Shown: positions 30,248-37,353 of the stretch, in pieces
How positions within the stretch are numbered: position 1 is the first letter of the stretch
How the letters are laid out: each line of letters begins with the position of its first letter
Notes under the pieces: generated by a model
Told to the model about the DNA's origin: nothing
Seen by the model: only the letters and a program-made list of their open reading frames with translations
Database searches by the model: none
Virus record (IMG/VR): IMGVR_UViG_3300049491_000115
Span: 1-41,907 of that record
Reading direction: 5' to 3' (one strand)
DNA: 41,907 nucleotides
Source of the DNA: a virus
Translations under genes and position numbers: made by a program

Positions 30248-31607
30248 GCCTGGAAGGGGGAAGACTGCCGTAGCCCTGAAGGTCTACGACATACTTAAGA
30301 AAGGCGGCCATGTGGACTGTATGCTGGTCGTCGCCCCCCTCAGGGTGGTGGCGACCTCGTGGCCCCAAGAACTCAATAAGTGGGAGGACTTTGAGCACCT
30401 GACAGCAGCCCTCGTGCATGGGGGCAAGGACGCCCGTCGTGCCGCGCTGGAGTCGAACGTTGACGTATACCTGATGAACGCGGAGGGGCTGATAGGCACG
30501 GAGTTCAAGCCCATCGTAGTAGACCCAACCAAGAAACGAAAAACCTATAGACCCAACCCATACGGTGAAGCATGGTTCCAAGGCAAGAGAGTAATGTTAG
30601 TCATAGACGAGTCCACGCTTTTCAAGGACCCCAATGCCCTGAGGAGCCAGTCCCTGAAGACGTACCTGCACATGACGAATCGCCGGTGCGTCATGACTGG
30701 GACACCGAGACCTGGACGGCTTGAGAACCTGTTCTTCCAGTGCTACATCACGGACTTGGGGGCGGACCTCGGCAGGTTTATCACATACTTCCGCAACTCC
30801 TACATGAAGCCAGCACCCGACGGCTACGGGTACGAGGAGCTAGAGGGGGCTAACGAGCGTGTGGCTGAGAAGATAGCTCACTGTACCGTGGTGTCAGAGG
30901 GCGACGATGACATGCCCACGCTGGAGGTCCCAGTCTGGGTGCCGATGCCCCCTGAGGTCCGCGCCCTGTACCTAGAGCTGAAGAAGGACTTCATCATAGC
31001 CTTGGGGGACAGTACGGTCATGGCCCCCAACGCGGGAGTACTCTGGGGCAAGCTCCGCCAGTTTGCTCAGGGGGCGATATTCGACACCATCAACAACATT
31101 GATGAAAAGAACAGGAAGTGGCTCCCAGTACATGATGGTAAGCTGGACGCACTGGAGGGTATACTCAACGAGCTAGATGGGGAGCCAGCCTTCCTACTCT
31201 ACGCCTACCGCCATGACTTCGAGCGTATCAACACTCGGCTAGGGTACGAAGTGCCGCGAGTGGGGGGCGGCATATCACTAACGCAGGGCCGAGCACATTG
31301 TCAAATGTTCAGTGCTGGACAGTACCCCCTGATGGTCGGGCACCCTGCGTCGGTGGCAAGGGGGATTGATGGTCTGCAGAACAACTGCCGGAACGTGATC
31401 TGGTTCGGTAATGACCCTAGCTGGGAAGCCACCTATCAAGCCAACCTGCGGATAGCGAGACATGGTTCTAAGGCGGAGAGCGTCACCATATACAGGATTA
31501 TGCTGGACTGTAGTGTGGAGCGCAGCATACAAGAGGCCTGTACAGGAAAGGAGATGGCTGAACGTGACTTTCTCAACCTGCTACGGACTAACTTGAAGTC
31601 GGAATAA
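30132..31607 (+). CDS. SF2/SNF2-like DNA helicase (491 aa)
   Basis: Residues 39-47 are a Walker A variant (LKPGRGKTAV). Motif Ia is MLVVAPLRVVATSW, motif II VIDESTLFKD (about 154-163, Asp-Glu-Ser), motif III TGTPRPGRLENLF, and motif VI is in the IARHGSKAES region. The layout is that of phage SNF2-like helicases used in replication or recombination. GAGG precedes the ATG at 30132; ATG 30147 is an alternative. It overlaps the VRR-NUC gene by 116 bases, an unusually long overlap. A helicase next to two nucleases suggests a repair or recombination set. Confidence 0.88.
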   Translation: MTTQTMLSKVQKPRYEPRPLQIKAMMLGVREAGFRLFLKPGRGKTAVALKVYDILKKGGHVDCMLVVAPLRVVATSWPQELNKWEDFEHLTAALVHGGKDARRAALESNVDVYLMNAEGLIGTEFKPIVVDPTKKRKTYRPNPYGEAWFQGKRVMLVIDESTLFKDPNALRSQSLKTYLHMTNRRCVMTGTPRPGRLENLFFQCYITDLGADLGRFITYFRNSYMKPAPDGYGYEELEGANERVAEKIAHCTVVSEGDDDMPTLEVPVWVPMPPEVRALYLELKKDFIIALGDSTVMAPNAGVLWGKLRQFAQGAIFDTINNIDEKNRKWLPVHDGKLDALEGILNELDGEPAFLLYAYRHDFERINTRLGYEVPRVGGGISLTQGRAHCQMFSAGQYPLMVGHPASVARGIDGLQNNCRNVIWFGNDPSWEATYQANLRIARHGSKAESVTIYRIMLDCSVERSIQEACTGKEMAERDFLNLLRTNLKSE

Positions 31608-31616
31608 AAAGACCTC

Positions 31617-31641
31617 CCCTTATAACGAAACGGTATAAGGG
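31617..31641. other. Inverted repeat CCCTTATA/TATAAGGG
   Basis: Eight-base arms at 31617-31624 and 31634-31641 round a nine-base loop, just after the helicase stop. No T tract follows on the plus strand, so it is more likely an mRNA end hairpin or protein site than a terminator. Confidence 0.45.
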
Positions 31642-31657
31642 TGATCGCAAATAGTGC

Positions 31658-31686
31658 TTGCCAGTGAAGCCTCCATTTGCTATAGT
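31658..31686 (+). promoter_or_regulatory. Strong promoter for the 184-aa gene
   Basis: TTGCCA (31658-31663), 17-base spacer, TATAGT (31681-31686), preceded by AAATAGTGC as in the late promoters. The TGGTAnTACCA operator is absent. The leader has CCACA-GAATT-TGTGG (31696-31710). Confidence 0.8.
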
Positions 31687-31736
31687 AACACCACGCCACA
31701 GAATTTGTGGTTCCATAAACCAACGAGGAAGTAGAC

Positions 31737-32291
31737 ATGACCTATGAAGCCGCACTGAATCAAGAAGCCGCTGGTGCCGAGACCCCTGACGCTCCCAAGG
31801 GAGGCAAGAAATCTCGTGCCAAGACTGAAGCTGTGCCCAAGTCATACCCGCAGTTCAACGAGGACGGCACCCCCCAACTGGACGGTGAAGGCAAACAAGT
31901 CTGGGGGCCGGAGAAATCCACCCACAAGGCCAAGAAAGCCAAGAAAGTGAAGGAAATTGAGTACCAAAAAGGCGAGGACGGCGAGTTCCTCTTGGACGAA
32001 AAGGGTGATAAAATCCCTGTGCCCAAGAAAGCCCGTGCACCCAAGCTGGACGCAGACGGAAACCCGATCCCGCGCCAAGTCAACGTCTTCCTGGGAACTC
32101 AGGTCATCACGCTTACCGACCAAGCGTTGAAGGTGTCCTACCGCCCTGACTCCAAGCGCGGCACCATCTTCGCCAGCATCAAGGACGGCATGACGGTTGA
32201 CGAGTTCTACGCTGCGAATCAAGGCAAGGCGGTGTCCCACACCTTCCTGGTCTGGTATCTCAACGAAGCCAAGGTCATTGACATCGCTTGA
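31737..32291 (+). CDS. Lys-rich, monocistronic protein with repeats (184 aa)
   Basis: A 184-residue, Lys-rich protein. The N-terminal half is disordered and basic (GGKKSRAKTEAV, KAKKAKKVKEI) and has three diverged repeats of 'DGxxxLDxxGxxVPxPKK' type near 37-110. The C-terminal 70 residues look folded (VNVFLGTQVITLTDQALKV, YRPDSKRGTIFASIKDG). It has a strong late-type promoter and a strong terminator of its own. A highly made DNA- or nucleic-acid-binding protein is plausible. The family is not recognised. Confidence 0.7.
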   Translation: MTYEAALNQEAAGAETPDAPKGGKKSRAKTEAVPKSYPQFNEDGTPQLDGEGKQVWGPEKSTHKAKKAKKVKEIEYQKGEDGEFLLDEKGDKIPVPKKARAPKLDADGNPIPRQVNVFLGTQVITLTDQALKVSYRPDSKRGTIFASIKDGMTVDEFYAANQGKAVSHTFLVWYLNEAKVIDIA

Positions 32292-32316
32292 TCCCGGAAC
32301 TCAACCTTCTGTTCTA

Positions 32317-32348
32317 CGCCCCCGCTAGTCGGGGGCGATTTATTTATG
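32317..32348 (+). terminator. Rho-independent terminator after the 184-aa gene
   Basis: CGCCCCCG-CTAGT-CGGGGGCG, an 8-bp stem, then ATTTATTTA. It closes the single-gene unit and precedes the hypermodification genes by 11 bases. Confidence 0.85.
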
Positions 32349-32358
32349 GAGAACGATA

Positions 32359-33621
32359 ATGCGAATATTACTCGCCTTCTACCCTATAGACGATATGGGG
32401 GGAATAATCAACCACAATGAACAACTCTGTGCAGGGCTCCAGGAGCTAGGGCACGAAGTGAACACTCTGTGCTTCGTACCACGCACGAATCACCCACGCA
32501 ACGGGATAGCTGGAGGAAGGGGAGCCTTCTCCCCCTACACTGGCCTGGAGTTCGACCAGCGGAGGGGGTACTCGTGGCCCTCGGGCCGCATTGTCCCGTA
32601 CCTTGGTGATGCCAACGTGAAGATAGCGCAGGAGATAATCCGCAAGTACGACCTTGTTATCTGGCAGATAGCAGTCCCGACCAAGCGCAAGGAGAACAGG
32701 GGGAACACCGACTGGGAGCTACTGTACCAGAGTGGGGTCCCCAACCTAGCGGTCATCCACGACGGTAACTTCCTGAACTCCTACCCTTGGCTGTGCGACG
32801 TGCAGGATTACCTAAGTGGACTGATATGCGTCCACCACTGCGCGTTCAACTCTGCCAAGAACATCACAGTACCGAGCAGCTTCATACCTAACCCTCAGGA
32901 GCCACTGAATCGCCCCCCTGATACGTCCATGGCTGCGTGGGGCGAGCGCCAGCCCGGAGTGCTGAGTGTGCAGACCTTCAAGGCGTGGAAGCACGTCCCG
33001 GAGTACGTCGCTGCTATTCCCCACATGAGCCACAGCATCGCCAAATTCTTGGCAGGGAAGGGCATTGACTACTACTACCTCACTAGCCAGGACAAATGCA
33101 AGTGGCCCGACATCTGGAAGTACGCGATACAGTCCGGGATGGTGTACCTAGACGTCATCACCAACGAAGTCAGGGACTCGGTACTACGGAATGTCACCTG
33201 CCTCTTGGACCCTAGCTGGAGCCTGAAATATTCCCAGATAGGGGGACACTTCAACAGGGTGTTGGTTGACGCTATCAAGTGTGGTACACTACCAGTGGTG
33301 CGGCCCTTGGGCATCTCGACCAATTTAGAAGGGTCGGGCGAGCTTTTTAAGGCAGGCGTGAACTGTGTGGCTATACCACAAGGGGTTACTCCTATGGAAT
33401 ACGGGAGACGGCTCTCCGAGGCTTGTACGCTTCCCTACCCGAAGTGGCGTGACCTCATGGGTAATGCGATAGAGCTCCTCCCCCTGTTTGACCGTAAGCG
33501 GGTGGCGGAGCAGGTAATGGAGTTAGCACAGGGAGACTGGCAGCAGATGGGGAAAACGACCCCAGAAGTAGAGAAGGCATCAGAGAACGCCCACTTCACA
33601 TTTTTTGGAGCCACAGCATGA
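32359..33621 (+). CDS. GT-B-type glycosyltransferase, probable DNA-base modification enzyme (420 aa)
   Basis: A GT-B-fold glycosyltransferase of the GT4-like kind. The N-terminal domain opens MRILLAFYPIDDMGGIINHN followed by LCAGLQELGHEV, the usual start of these enzymes. The C-terminal half shows LSVQTFKAWKHVPEYVAAI and NRVLVDAIKCGTLPVVRPLG, the latter like the sugar-nucleotide side with a conserved Glu/Ala region. It is the first gene of a cassette with an alpha-glutamyl/putrescinyl-thymine-pyrophosphorylase-like protein and a thymidylate synthase homologue, so its target is probably a modified thymine in phage DNA rather than a surface sugar. The donor sugar is unknown. GGAG precedes the ATG. 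Confidence 0.72.
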   Translation: MRILLAFYPIDDMGGIINHNEQLCAGLQELGHEVNTLCFVPRTNHPRNGIAGGRGAFSPYTGLEFDQRRGYSWPSGRIVPYLGDANVKIAQEIIRKYDLVIWQIAVPTKRKENRGNTDWELLYQSGVPNLAVIHDGNFLNSYPWLCDVQDYLSGLICVHHCAFNSAKNITVPSSFIPNPQEPLNRPPDTSMAAWGERQPGVLSVQTFKAWKHVPEYVAAIPHMSHSIAKFLAGKGIDYYYLTSQDKCKWPDIWKYAIQSGMVYLDVITNEVRDSVLRNVTCLLDPSWSLKYSQIGGHFNRVLVDAIKCGTLPVVRPLGISTNLEGSGELFKAGVNCVAIPQGVTPMEYGRRLSEACTLPYPKWRDLMGNAIELLPLFDRKRVAEQVMELAQGDWQQMGKTTPEVEKASENAHFTFFGATA

Positions 33622-34415
33622 TAAACAAGGTGAACTTAGAGAGACTGATTTATTGGATACGGGAGCGTGAAGTAATACGCGTCTACAAGGGTGCTGGGAA
33701 AAAGCCCCCTTGGACGCAGGACCCCATACTCGCCAACTACCACTTCTGCAACGTGTGTCGGGAGGATGACCGTGGCACTAGGGAGATACACTCGGTGCGG
33801 GAGGAGCTAGACCCAGACTATGACCAACTCCCCACATTCTACACGGCAGCGAGGCTTCTCAACAAGGCGTCCAGCCTGCGCATCTTCTGGAACATGGGCA
33901 TTGAGCAGTTGCAGGACATGCGACTAAGGGGGGAGACAGTATTCCACACGGCCTATGTAGTCAGTACCTGCGGAGCCAGCATGGATAAGCTAGACTACGT
34001 GCAGAGAGTGGTGGACGACGTAGCTTTGATCCCCATCGGCAATGCTTCATGCCGTGAAGCCTTCACCTGTCTACGCAAGGTGGATGGTTTGGGGAGCTTC
34101 CTCGCGGGTCAGGTGGTAGCCGACCTCAAGTATACTCCGTACCTCAGACCCGACAAGGTGGGGGACTGGAGGTCATTTGCCGTGATGGGGCCAGGAAGCA
34201 AGAAGGGTATGGACTACCTGTTCAGCGGCGGCACCACGGAGAACAACTTCATGGACCGGCTGATGGCCCTGAGGTTCGAGTTGGGGGAGCAGATGTTGGA
34301 CTTCCCCGCCATCCACAATCAGGACTTGCAGAACTGCCTGTGTGAGTTCAGCAAGTACATGCGACTACTACTAGGCGACAAAGGTCGCAGGAGGCCGTAC
34401 CATGCTGTCAGTTGA
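33618..34415 (+). CDS. Alpha-glutamyl/putrescinyl-thymine pyrophosphorylase-like (glycosylase-fold) protein (265 aa)
   Basis: The opening IREREVIRVYKGAGKKPPWT-DPILANYHFCNVCREDDR matches the core of the aGPT-Pplase clade, proteins of the HhH-GPD DNA glycosylase type that act in thymine hypermodification in phages such as phiW-14 and SP10. A central VDGLGSFLAGQVVADLKY segment is a helix-hairpin-helix-like GLG turn. Family members replace the 5-hydroxymethyl of modified dU, after phosphorylation, with an amine. Here no hmdU kinase gene lies nearby and a glycosyltransferase sits upstream. ATGA overlap with the previous gene. The exact chemistry is unknown. Confidence 0.72.
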   Translation: MINKVNLERLIYWIREREVIRVYKGAGKKPPWTQDPILANYHFCNVCREDDRGTREIHSVREELDPDYDQLPTFYTAARLLNKASSLRIFWNMGIEQLQDMRLRGETVFHTAYVVSTCGASMDKLDYVQRVVDDVALIPIGNASCREAFTCLRKVDGLGSFLAGQVVADLKYTPYLRPDKVGDWRSFAVMGPGSKKGMDYLFSGGTTENNFMDRLMALRFELGEQMLDFPAIHNQDLQNCLCEFSKYMRLLLGDKGRRRPYHAVS

Positions 34416-35370
34416 TGTGAAGAATGTAAACGACGCCTACGAGCTTCTGATGAAGAAGGTGTGGAGGGAGGGTATATCTACGCAGACCCGAAACGGTGAA
34501 GCTATGGCCCTTCCACACCCCCTGCTCGTACACTTCAGCCACCCAACTCAGCGGGTACTGTTTGACCCGCAGCGGGACGCCAATCCATTCTTCCACTTAG
34601 TGGAGGCGCTGTGGATGCTGGCAGGGCGCAACGACGTGGATTTCATCTCTGGCTTCAACAAAAACATGATGAACTACAGCGACGATGGTCTTACCTTCAA
34701 CGCCGCCTATGGACATCGGTGGCGGCATCACTTCGGGTACGACCAAATAGACAGGGCGTGTCGCATACTAGCCAAGAACGCTGAGGACAGGCGCTGCGTT
34801 CTGGCCATGTGGGACGGGGCCAAGGACTTAGGGGGTGATGGTCTGGACTACCCCTGCAACACGACAATCATGTGTAGGGTGGAGAACGGAGCGCTGGACT
34901 TTACAATCACCAACCGTAGCAACGACTTGGTGTTTGGACTGTGCGGGGCGAACGCCGTACACATGACCATACTTCAGGAGTACATGGCCACGAGGATAGG
35001 GGTCAAGGTAGGTCAATGGTATCACCTGTCCAACAACCTCCATGTGTACGAGAGGCACTACCCCCTCATCCGCGGTATACTGGACGCTTACCCTATGAGG
35101 CCTCCCAAGTACCCCGCTCAGCAGCCGCTGGTCAGGGACTGGACAGCGTTTGACAGGGACTGCATCGCTATGTGCAACGGAACGTGGCAGGACTTTGAAG
35201 AACCCTTCTTCTGCTACACTGTGTCCCCTATGCTCAAGGCGTGGGAGCACTGGAAGACTAAGGACATAGTGAGAGCTATGAACCAAGCCACCATGATACT
35301 TTCAGACGATTGGAAACTGGCAGCAACTCAATGGCTACAACGGAGAATACCAAATGAAACTACTAGATAG
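34402..35370 (+). CDS. Thymidylate synthase homologue, probable dUMP hydroxymethylase (322 aa)
   Basis: The core motifs of the family are present: FNAAYGHRWR, then DYPCNTTIMCRVENGALDFT (the catalytic Cys), TNRSNDLVFGL (Arg, Ser, Asp), a folate/dUMP-binding CGANAVHMTILQEYMA and LSNNLHVYERH (His, Tyr). Canonical thymidylate synthase has PCH at the catalytic site; here it is PCN. The segment before YGHRWR is NKNMMNYSDDG, without the Trp pair (WDxW) of true synthases, whose loss favours hydroxymethyl transfer. In the neighbourhood of glycosyltransferase, glycosylase-like and Nmad1 genes, 5-hydroxymethyl-dUMP formation is the best guess; plain dTMP synthesis is possible. Confidence 0.75.
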   Translation: MLSVDVKNVNDAYELLMKKVWREGISTQTRNGEAMALPHPLLVHFSHPTQRVLFDPQRDANPFFHLVEALWMLAGRNDVDFISGFNKNMMNYSDDGLTFNAAYGHRWRHHFGYDQIDRACRILAKNAEDRRCVLAMWDGAKDLGGDGLDYPCNTTIMCRVENGALDFTITNRSNDLVFGLCGANAVHMTILQEYMATRIGVKVGQWYHLSNNLHVYERHYPLIRGILDAYPMRPPKYPAQQPLVRDWTAFDRDCIAMCNGTWQDFEEPFFCYTVSPMLKAWEHWKTKDIVRAMNQATMILSDDWKLAATQWLQRRIPNETTR

Positions 35371-35929
35371 GATAGCGGCAGCACGACAAGGGGGTGCGGT
35401 GACACGATATCACACCTCCCGTATGGTGATGCCAGAGACCGTGGGTCAGCATACGTTCAACATGGTTCATCTTGCCATGATACTAACAGAGGGGCAGATG
35501 AGTGTCCCCCTGTTTCAGGCCATGCTGAGCCACGACCTCGGGGAGTATATGACGGGGGACCTCCCCAGCCCCATGAAGAAGCGACTGCCGGTGGAGTTCA
35601 AGGACCACCTTGTGGAGGTTGAGGCCCAAGCCATTGAGGGCATACACCCGAACGCACCCATGGACCTCAAGCCCCACGAGGTCAACTTGCTCATGCTGTG
35701 CGACAACCTGGACGGGCTGCTCAAGTGCATGGATGAACTCACTATGGGGAACGGCTTCGCACTCACCTTTGGTAATCGGTACTACGACTACATAAAGGAG
35801 TTTATGAAGGACACTGGTGACCTCATGCACGAAGACGCTGTGTGGGAAATACTTGACAAATACAAAGAGATAAGGAGAGCTTATGAACCCCGATGGCTTT
35901 ACACGCCGACTTATGACCATTGTGGATGA
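35354..35929 (+). CDS. HD-domain 5'-nucleotidase, YfbR-like (191 aa)
   Basis: The N-terminal region RYHTSRMVMPETVGQHTFNM, with HD in MLSHDLGEYMTGDLPSPMKKR (about 58-78), matches the YfbR family of dNMP phosphohydrolases. The family removes phosphate from deoxynucleoside monophosphates. In a phage with modified thymine it would deplete host dTMP or dUMP to keep unmodified bases out of DNA. The start overlaps the synthase gene by 17 bases; the end overlaps the next gene by 47. No loss of the HD metal ligands is apparent. Confidence 0.83.
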   Translation: MKLLDRIAAARQGGAVTRYHTSRMVMPETVGQHTFNMVHLAMILTEGQMSVPLFQAMLSHDLGEYMTGDLPSPMKKRLPVEFKDHLVEVEAQAIEGIHPNAPMDLKPHEVNLLMLCDNLDGLLKCMDELTMGNGFALTFGNRYYDYIKEFMKDTGDLMHEDAVWEILDKYKEIRRAYEPRWLYTPTYDHCG

Positions 35930-36215
35930 TGATGTCCACGTACTCCACGCCAAGAACAGGGAGTACGGGCAATCCTGGAAGAAGCGCGGAGGTGTGGGGG
36001 CGTTCATGATGCTCGCCCGCAAGTGGGACAGGTTGGAGACTCAGTGCAAGGCCAAGGACTGGGACATCTTTGAGGTGTGCAACGGCAACGACGCCCTGAT
36101 GGAGGATACCATGGACACCATCCGTGACCTGCGTCGCTACCTGCTCCTTGTTGAGGACCATGTGCTCAACGAGCTCGGGCCTCAGCCTCCACGGGAGTAT
36201 GTGAATCCCGATTAG
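35883..36215 (+). CDS. Nmad1/DUF1599 nucleotide-modification-associated protein (110 aa)
   Basis: HAKNREYGQSWKKRGGVGAF, ARKWDRLE and the C-terminal EDTMDTIRDLRRYLLLV match the nucleotide modification associated domain 1 (DUF1599) pattern, an all-alpha domain related in layout to MazG-type NTP pyrophosphatases. It is found in phages next to DNA base-modification genes, where it may clear unwanted nucleotides. Its presence at the end of this cassette is independent support for a base-modification function. It overlaps the HD gene by 47 bases. A promoter follows. Confidence 0.78.
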   Translation: MNPDGFTRRLMTIVDDDVHVLHAKNREYGQSWKKRGGVGAFMMLARKWDRLETQCKAKDWDIFEVCNGNDALMEDTMDTIRDLRRYLLLVEDHVLNELGPQPPREYVNPD

Positions 36216-36220
36216 GGGGC

Positions 36221-36249
36221 TTGCATTGGAGTGTAAATGATGCTATACT
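36221..36249 (+). promoter_or_regulatory. Early-type promoter with operator
   Basis: TTGCAT (36221-36226), 17-base spacer, TATACT (36244-36249). Palindrome TGGTAGTACCA at 36252-36262 covers the start site. It drives the small genes from 36281 to 37353. Confidence 0.88.
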
Positions 36250-36280
36250 ACTGGTAGTACCATAACTAAAGGAGACTGGC

Positions 36281-36532
36281 ATGTTCCAGTGGAAAGGGGA
36301 AGATGTTGATGGGGCGTTCCTGGCTATAGATGCAGCCTATGACGATCCTTATCATGCAGTAGAGGCTGTGTTCATAGCAGGGGAGCCAATGCCCCTGCCT
36401 GAGAAGGACAGGGTGCAGTTCATAACCGACAATCACCAATCGCTAGTCTGGTTGTGTGAAGAGGCCCATCTGCAATGGGTGGAGACCCAGCCCCCTCAGG
36501 GCTGGGACGCCCAGAAGCAGACGATACATTGA
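36281..36532 (+). CDS. Small acidic protein (83 aa)
   Basis: ATG preceded by AAAGGAG eight bases upstream, directly behind the promoter. Acidic, with FLAIDAAYDDPYHAVEAVFI and a helical LVWLCEEAHLQWVE region. Not recognised. Confidence 0.65.
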   Translation: MFQWKGEDVDGAFLAIDAAYDDPYHAVEAVFIAGEPMPLPEKDRVQFITDNHQSLVWLCEEAHLQWVETQPPQGWDAQKQTIH

Positions 36533-36693
36533 TGAATACCATCATAACAGGAATTCAGGCCCTCCTCATAGGGGGCCTGATTTACGGGGTCACTGTCCTA
36601 TGTAGCACAGACTACACATGGCACGAAGCCCCAAAACAGCCATCTGAGAAGCACTGGCCTTGCCCGTACCCTTGTATGGGCAAGCCCGTGTGA
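36532..36693 (+). CDS. Small Cys-rich membrane protein (53 aa)
   Basis: ATG 36532 overlaps the previous TGA (TGATG). One membrane segment (about 5-24, IITGIQALLIGGLIYGVTVL) is followed by an exterior part with four Cys (CSTDYT, CPYPCMG) and aromatics. Not recognised. Confidence 0.6.
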   Translation: MNTIITGIQALLIGGLIYGVTVLCSTDYTWHEAPKQPSEKHWPCPYPCMGKPV

Positions 36694-36762
36694 AGCCCTT
36701 GCAGGGCTCGTACGATGGGTAAAATGGGCTTCGCGGCCCCCAACACTAAAGCAGGTAACAGT

Positions 36763-36942
36763 ATGAAATTAGAAGCAAGACTACAGGAAGATGTTATAGA
36801 GATAATAGCCAAAGTGCTGGAGCTAGAAAAGGAAAACGCCAAGCTCCAGGCTAGGTGCGACAGGCTCCAGGAAGAGATCAACTCCCTGGAAAACCCCCCA
36901 CATCAACTGTGTGGTCACAGTGCGGGGAACTGCAAATGTTAG
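36763..36942 (+). CDS. Short coiled-coil protein (59 aa)
   Basis: Starts MKLEARLQEDVIEIIAKVLE with a weak AGG eight bases before ATG; a longer frame from 36715 lacks a site. Residues 1-44 are a strong leucine coiled coil (ELEKENAKLQARCDRLQEEI). The end is Cys/His-rich (HQLCGHSAGNCKC), possibly metal-binding. Function unknown. Confidence 0.6.
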   Translation: MKLEARLQEDVIEIIAKVLELEKENAKLQARCDRLQEEINSLENPPHQLCGHSAGNCKC

Positions 36943-37169
36943 AGCGGAGCAGCGTTGAGAAGGGATACCAAGGATACATAGACTACGAGCGCCAGAAGTA
37001 CCACATTGAGCGACACACCTACTGGAGAGACATGGCGGTCCGGCTAAACCAGGAGAACATAGACCTGAGGCTGGAGGCTATGGACAGGGAGCGTAGCGCC
37101 AAGCTCCACGCCATCTGGGTGACCGTGGGGGCGTCGTTGTTACTCATTGCGCTGTTTCTTCATGGATAA
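36936..37169 (+). CDS. Coiled-coil protein with C-terminal membrane anchor (77 aa)
   Basis: ATG 36936 overlaps the upstream stop; GGGGAA lies six bases upstream. After a helical, charged part (about 20-55) comes one C-terminal membrane segment, AIWVTVGASLLLIALFLHG. Tail-anchored topology puts most of it in the cytoplasm. Adjacent to another coiled-coil gene it may pair with it. It is unlike classical Rz, whose anchor is N-terminal. Confidence 0.6.
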   Translation: MLERSSVEKGYQGYIDYERQKYHIERHTYWRDMAVRLNQENIDLRLEAMDRERSAKLHAIWVTVGASLLLIALFLHG

Positions 37170-37353
37170 TATAGAAGAACGGTCTAAACAGGCGCTCCTG
37201 AGACGCCTAGTGCAAAACCGGCAGGGCAGTACCCTTGCCGCAAACGTCCAGCACCCCCTTAGAAGACTAAGGTTCTGTACGAAATGCTCCTGGAGATGGC
37301 ACTTGGCAGTCAACTTCAAGGACTGCCCGAACTGTAGTCAGAGCAAGGAGTAG
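37162..37353 (+). CDS. Zinc-ribbon protein (63 aa), end of plus-strand genes
   Basis: Opens MDNIEERSKQALLRRLVQNR and has FCTKCSWRWHL and FKDCPNCSQ: two CxxC pairs of a zinc ribbon. Weak ribosome site; it starts eight bases before the previous stop, so it may be coupled. The last 16 bases overlap the end of the opposing fibre gene. Possibly a nucleic acid-binding or anti-host protein. Confidence 0.65.
   Translation: MDNIEERSKQALLRRLVQNRQGSTLAANVQHPLRRLRFCTKCSWRWHLAVNFKDCPNCSQSKE

Noticed and set aside
36694-36762. Promoter TTGCAG - TAAAAT near 36.7 kb
   Set aside because: Spacing is only 15 bases and it does not match the phage promoter family.
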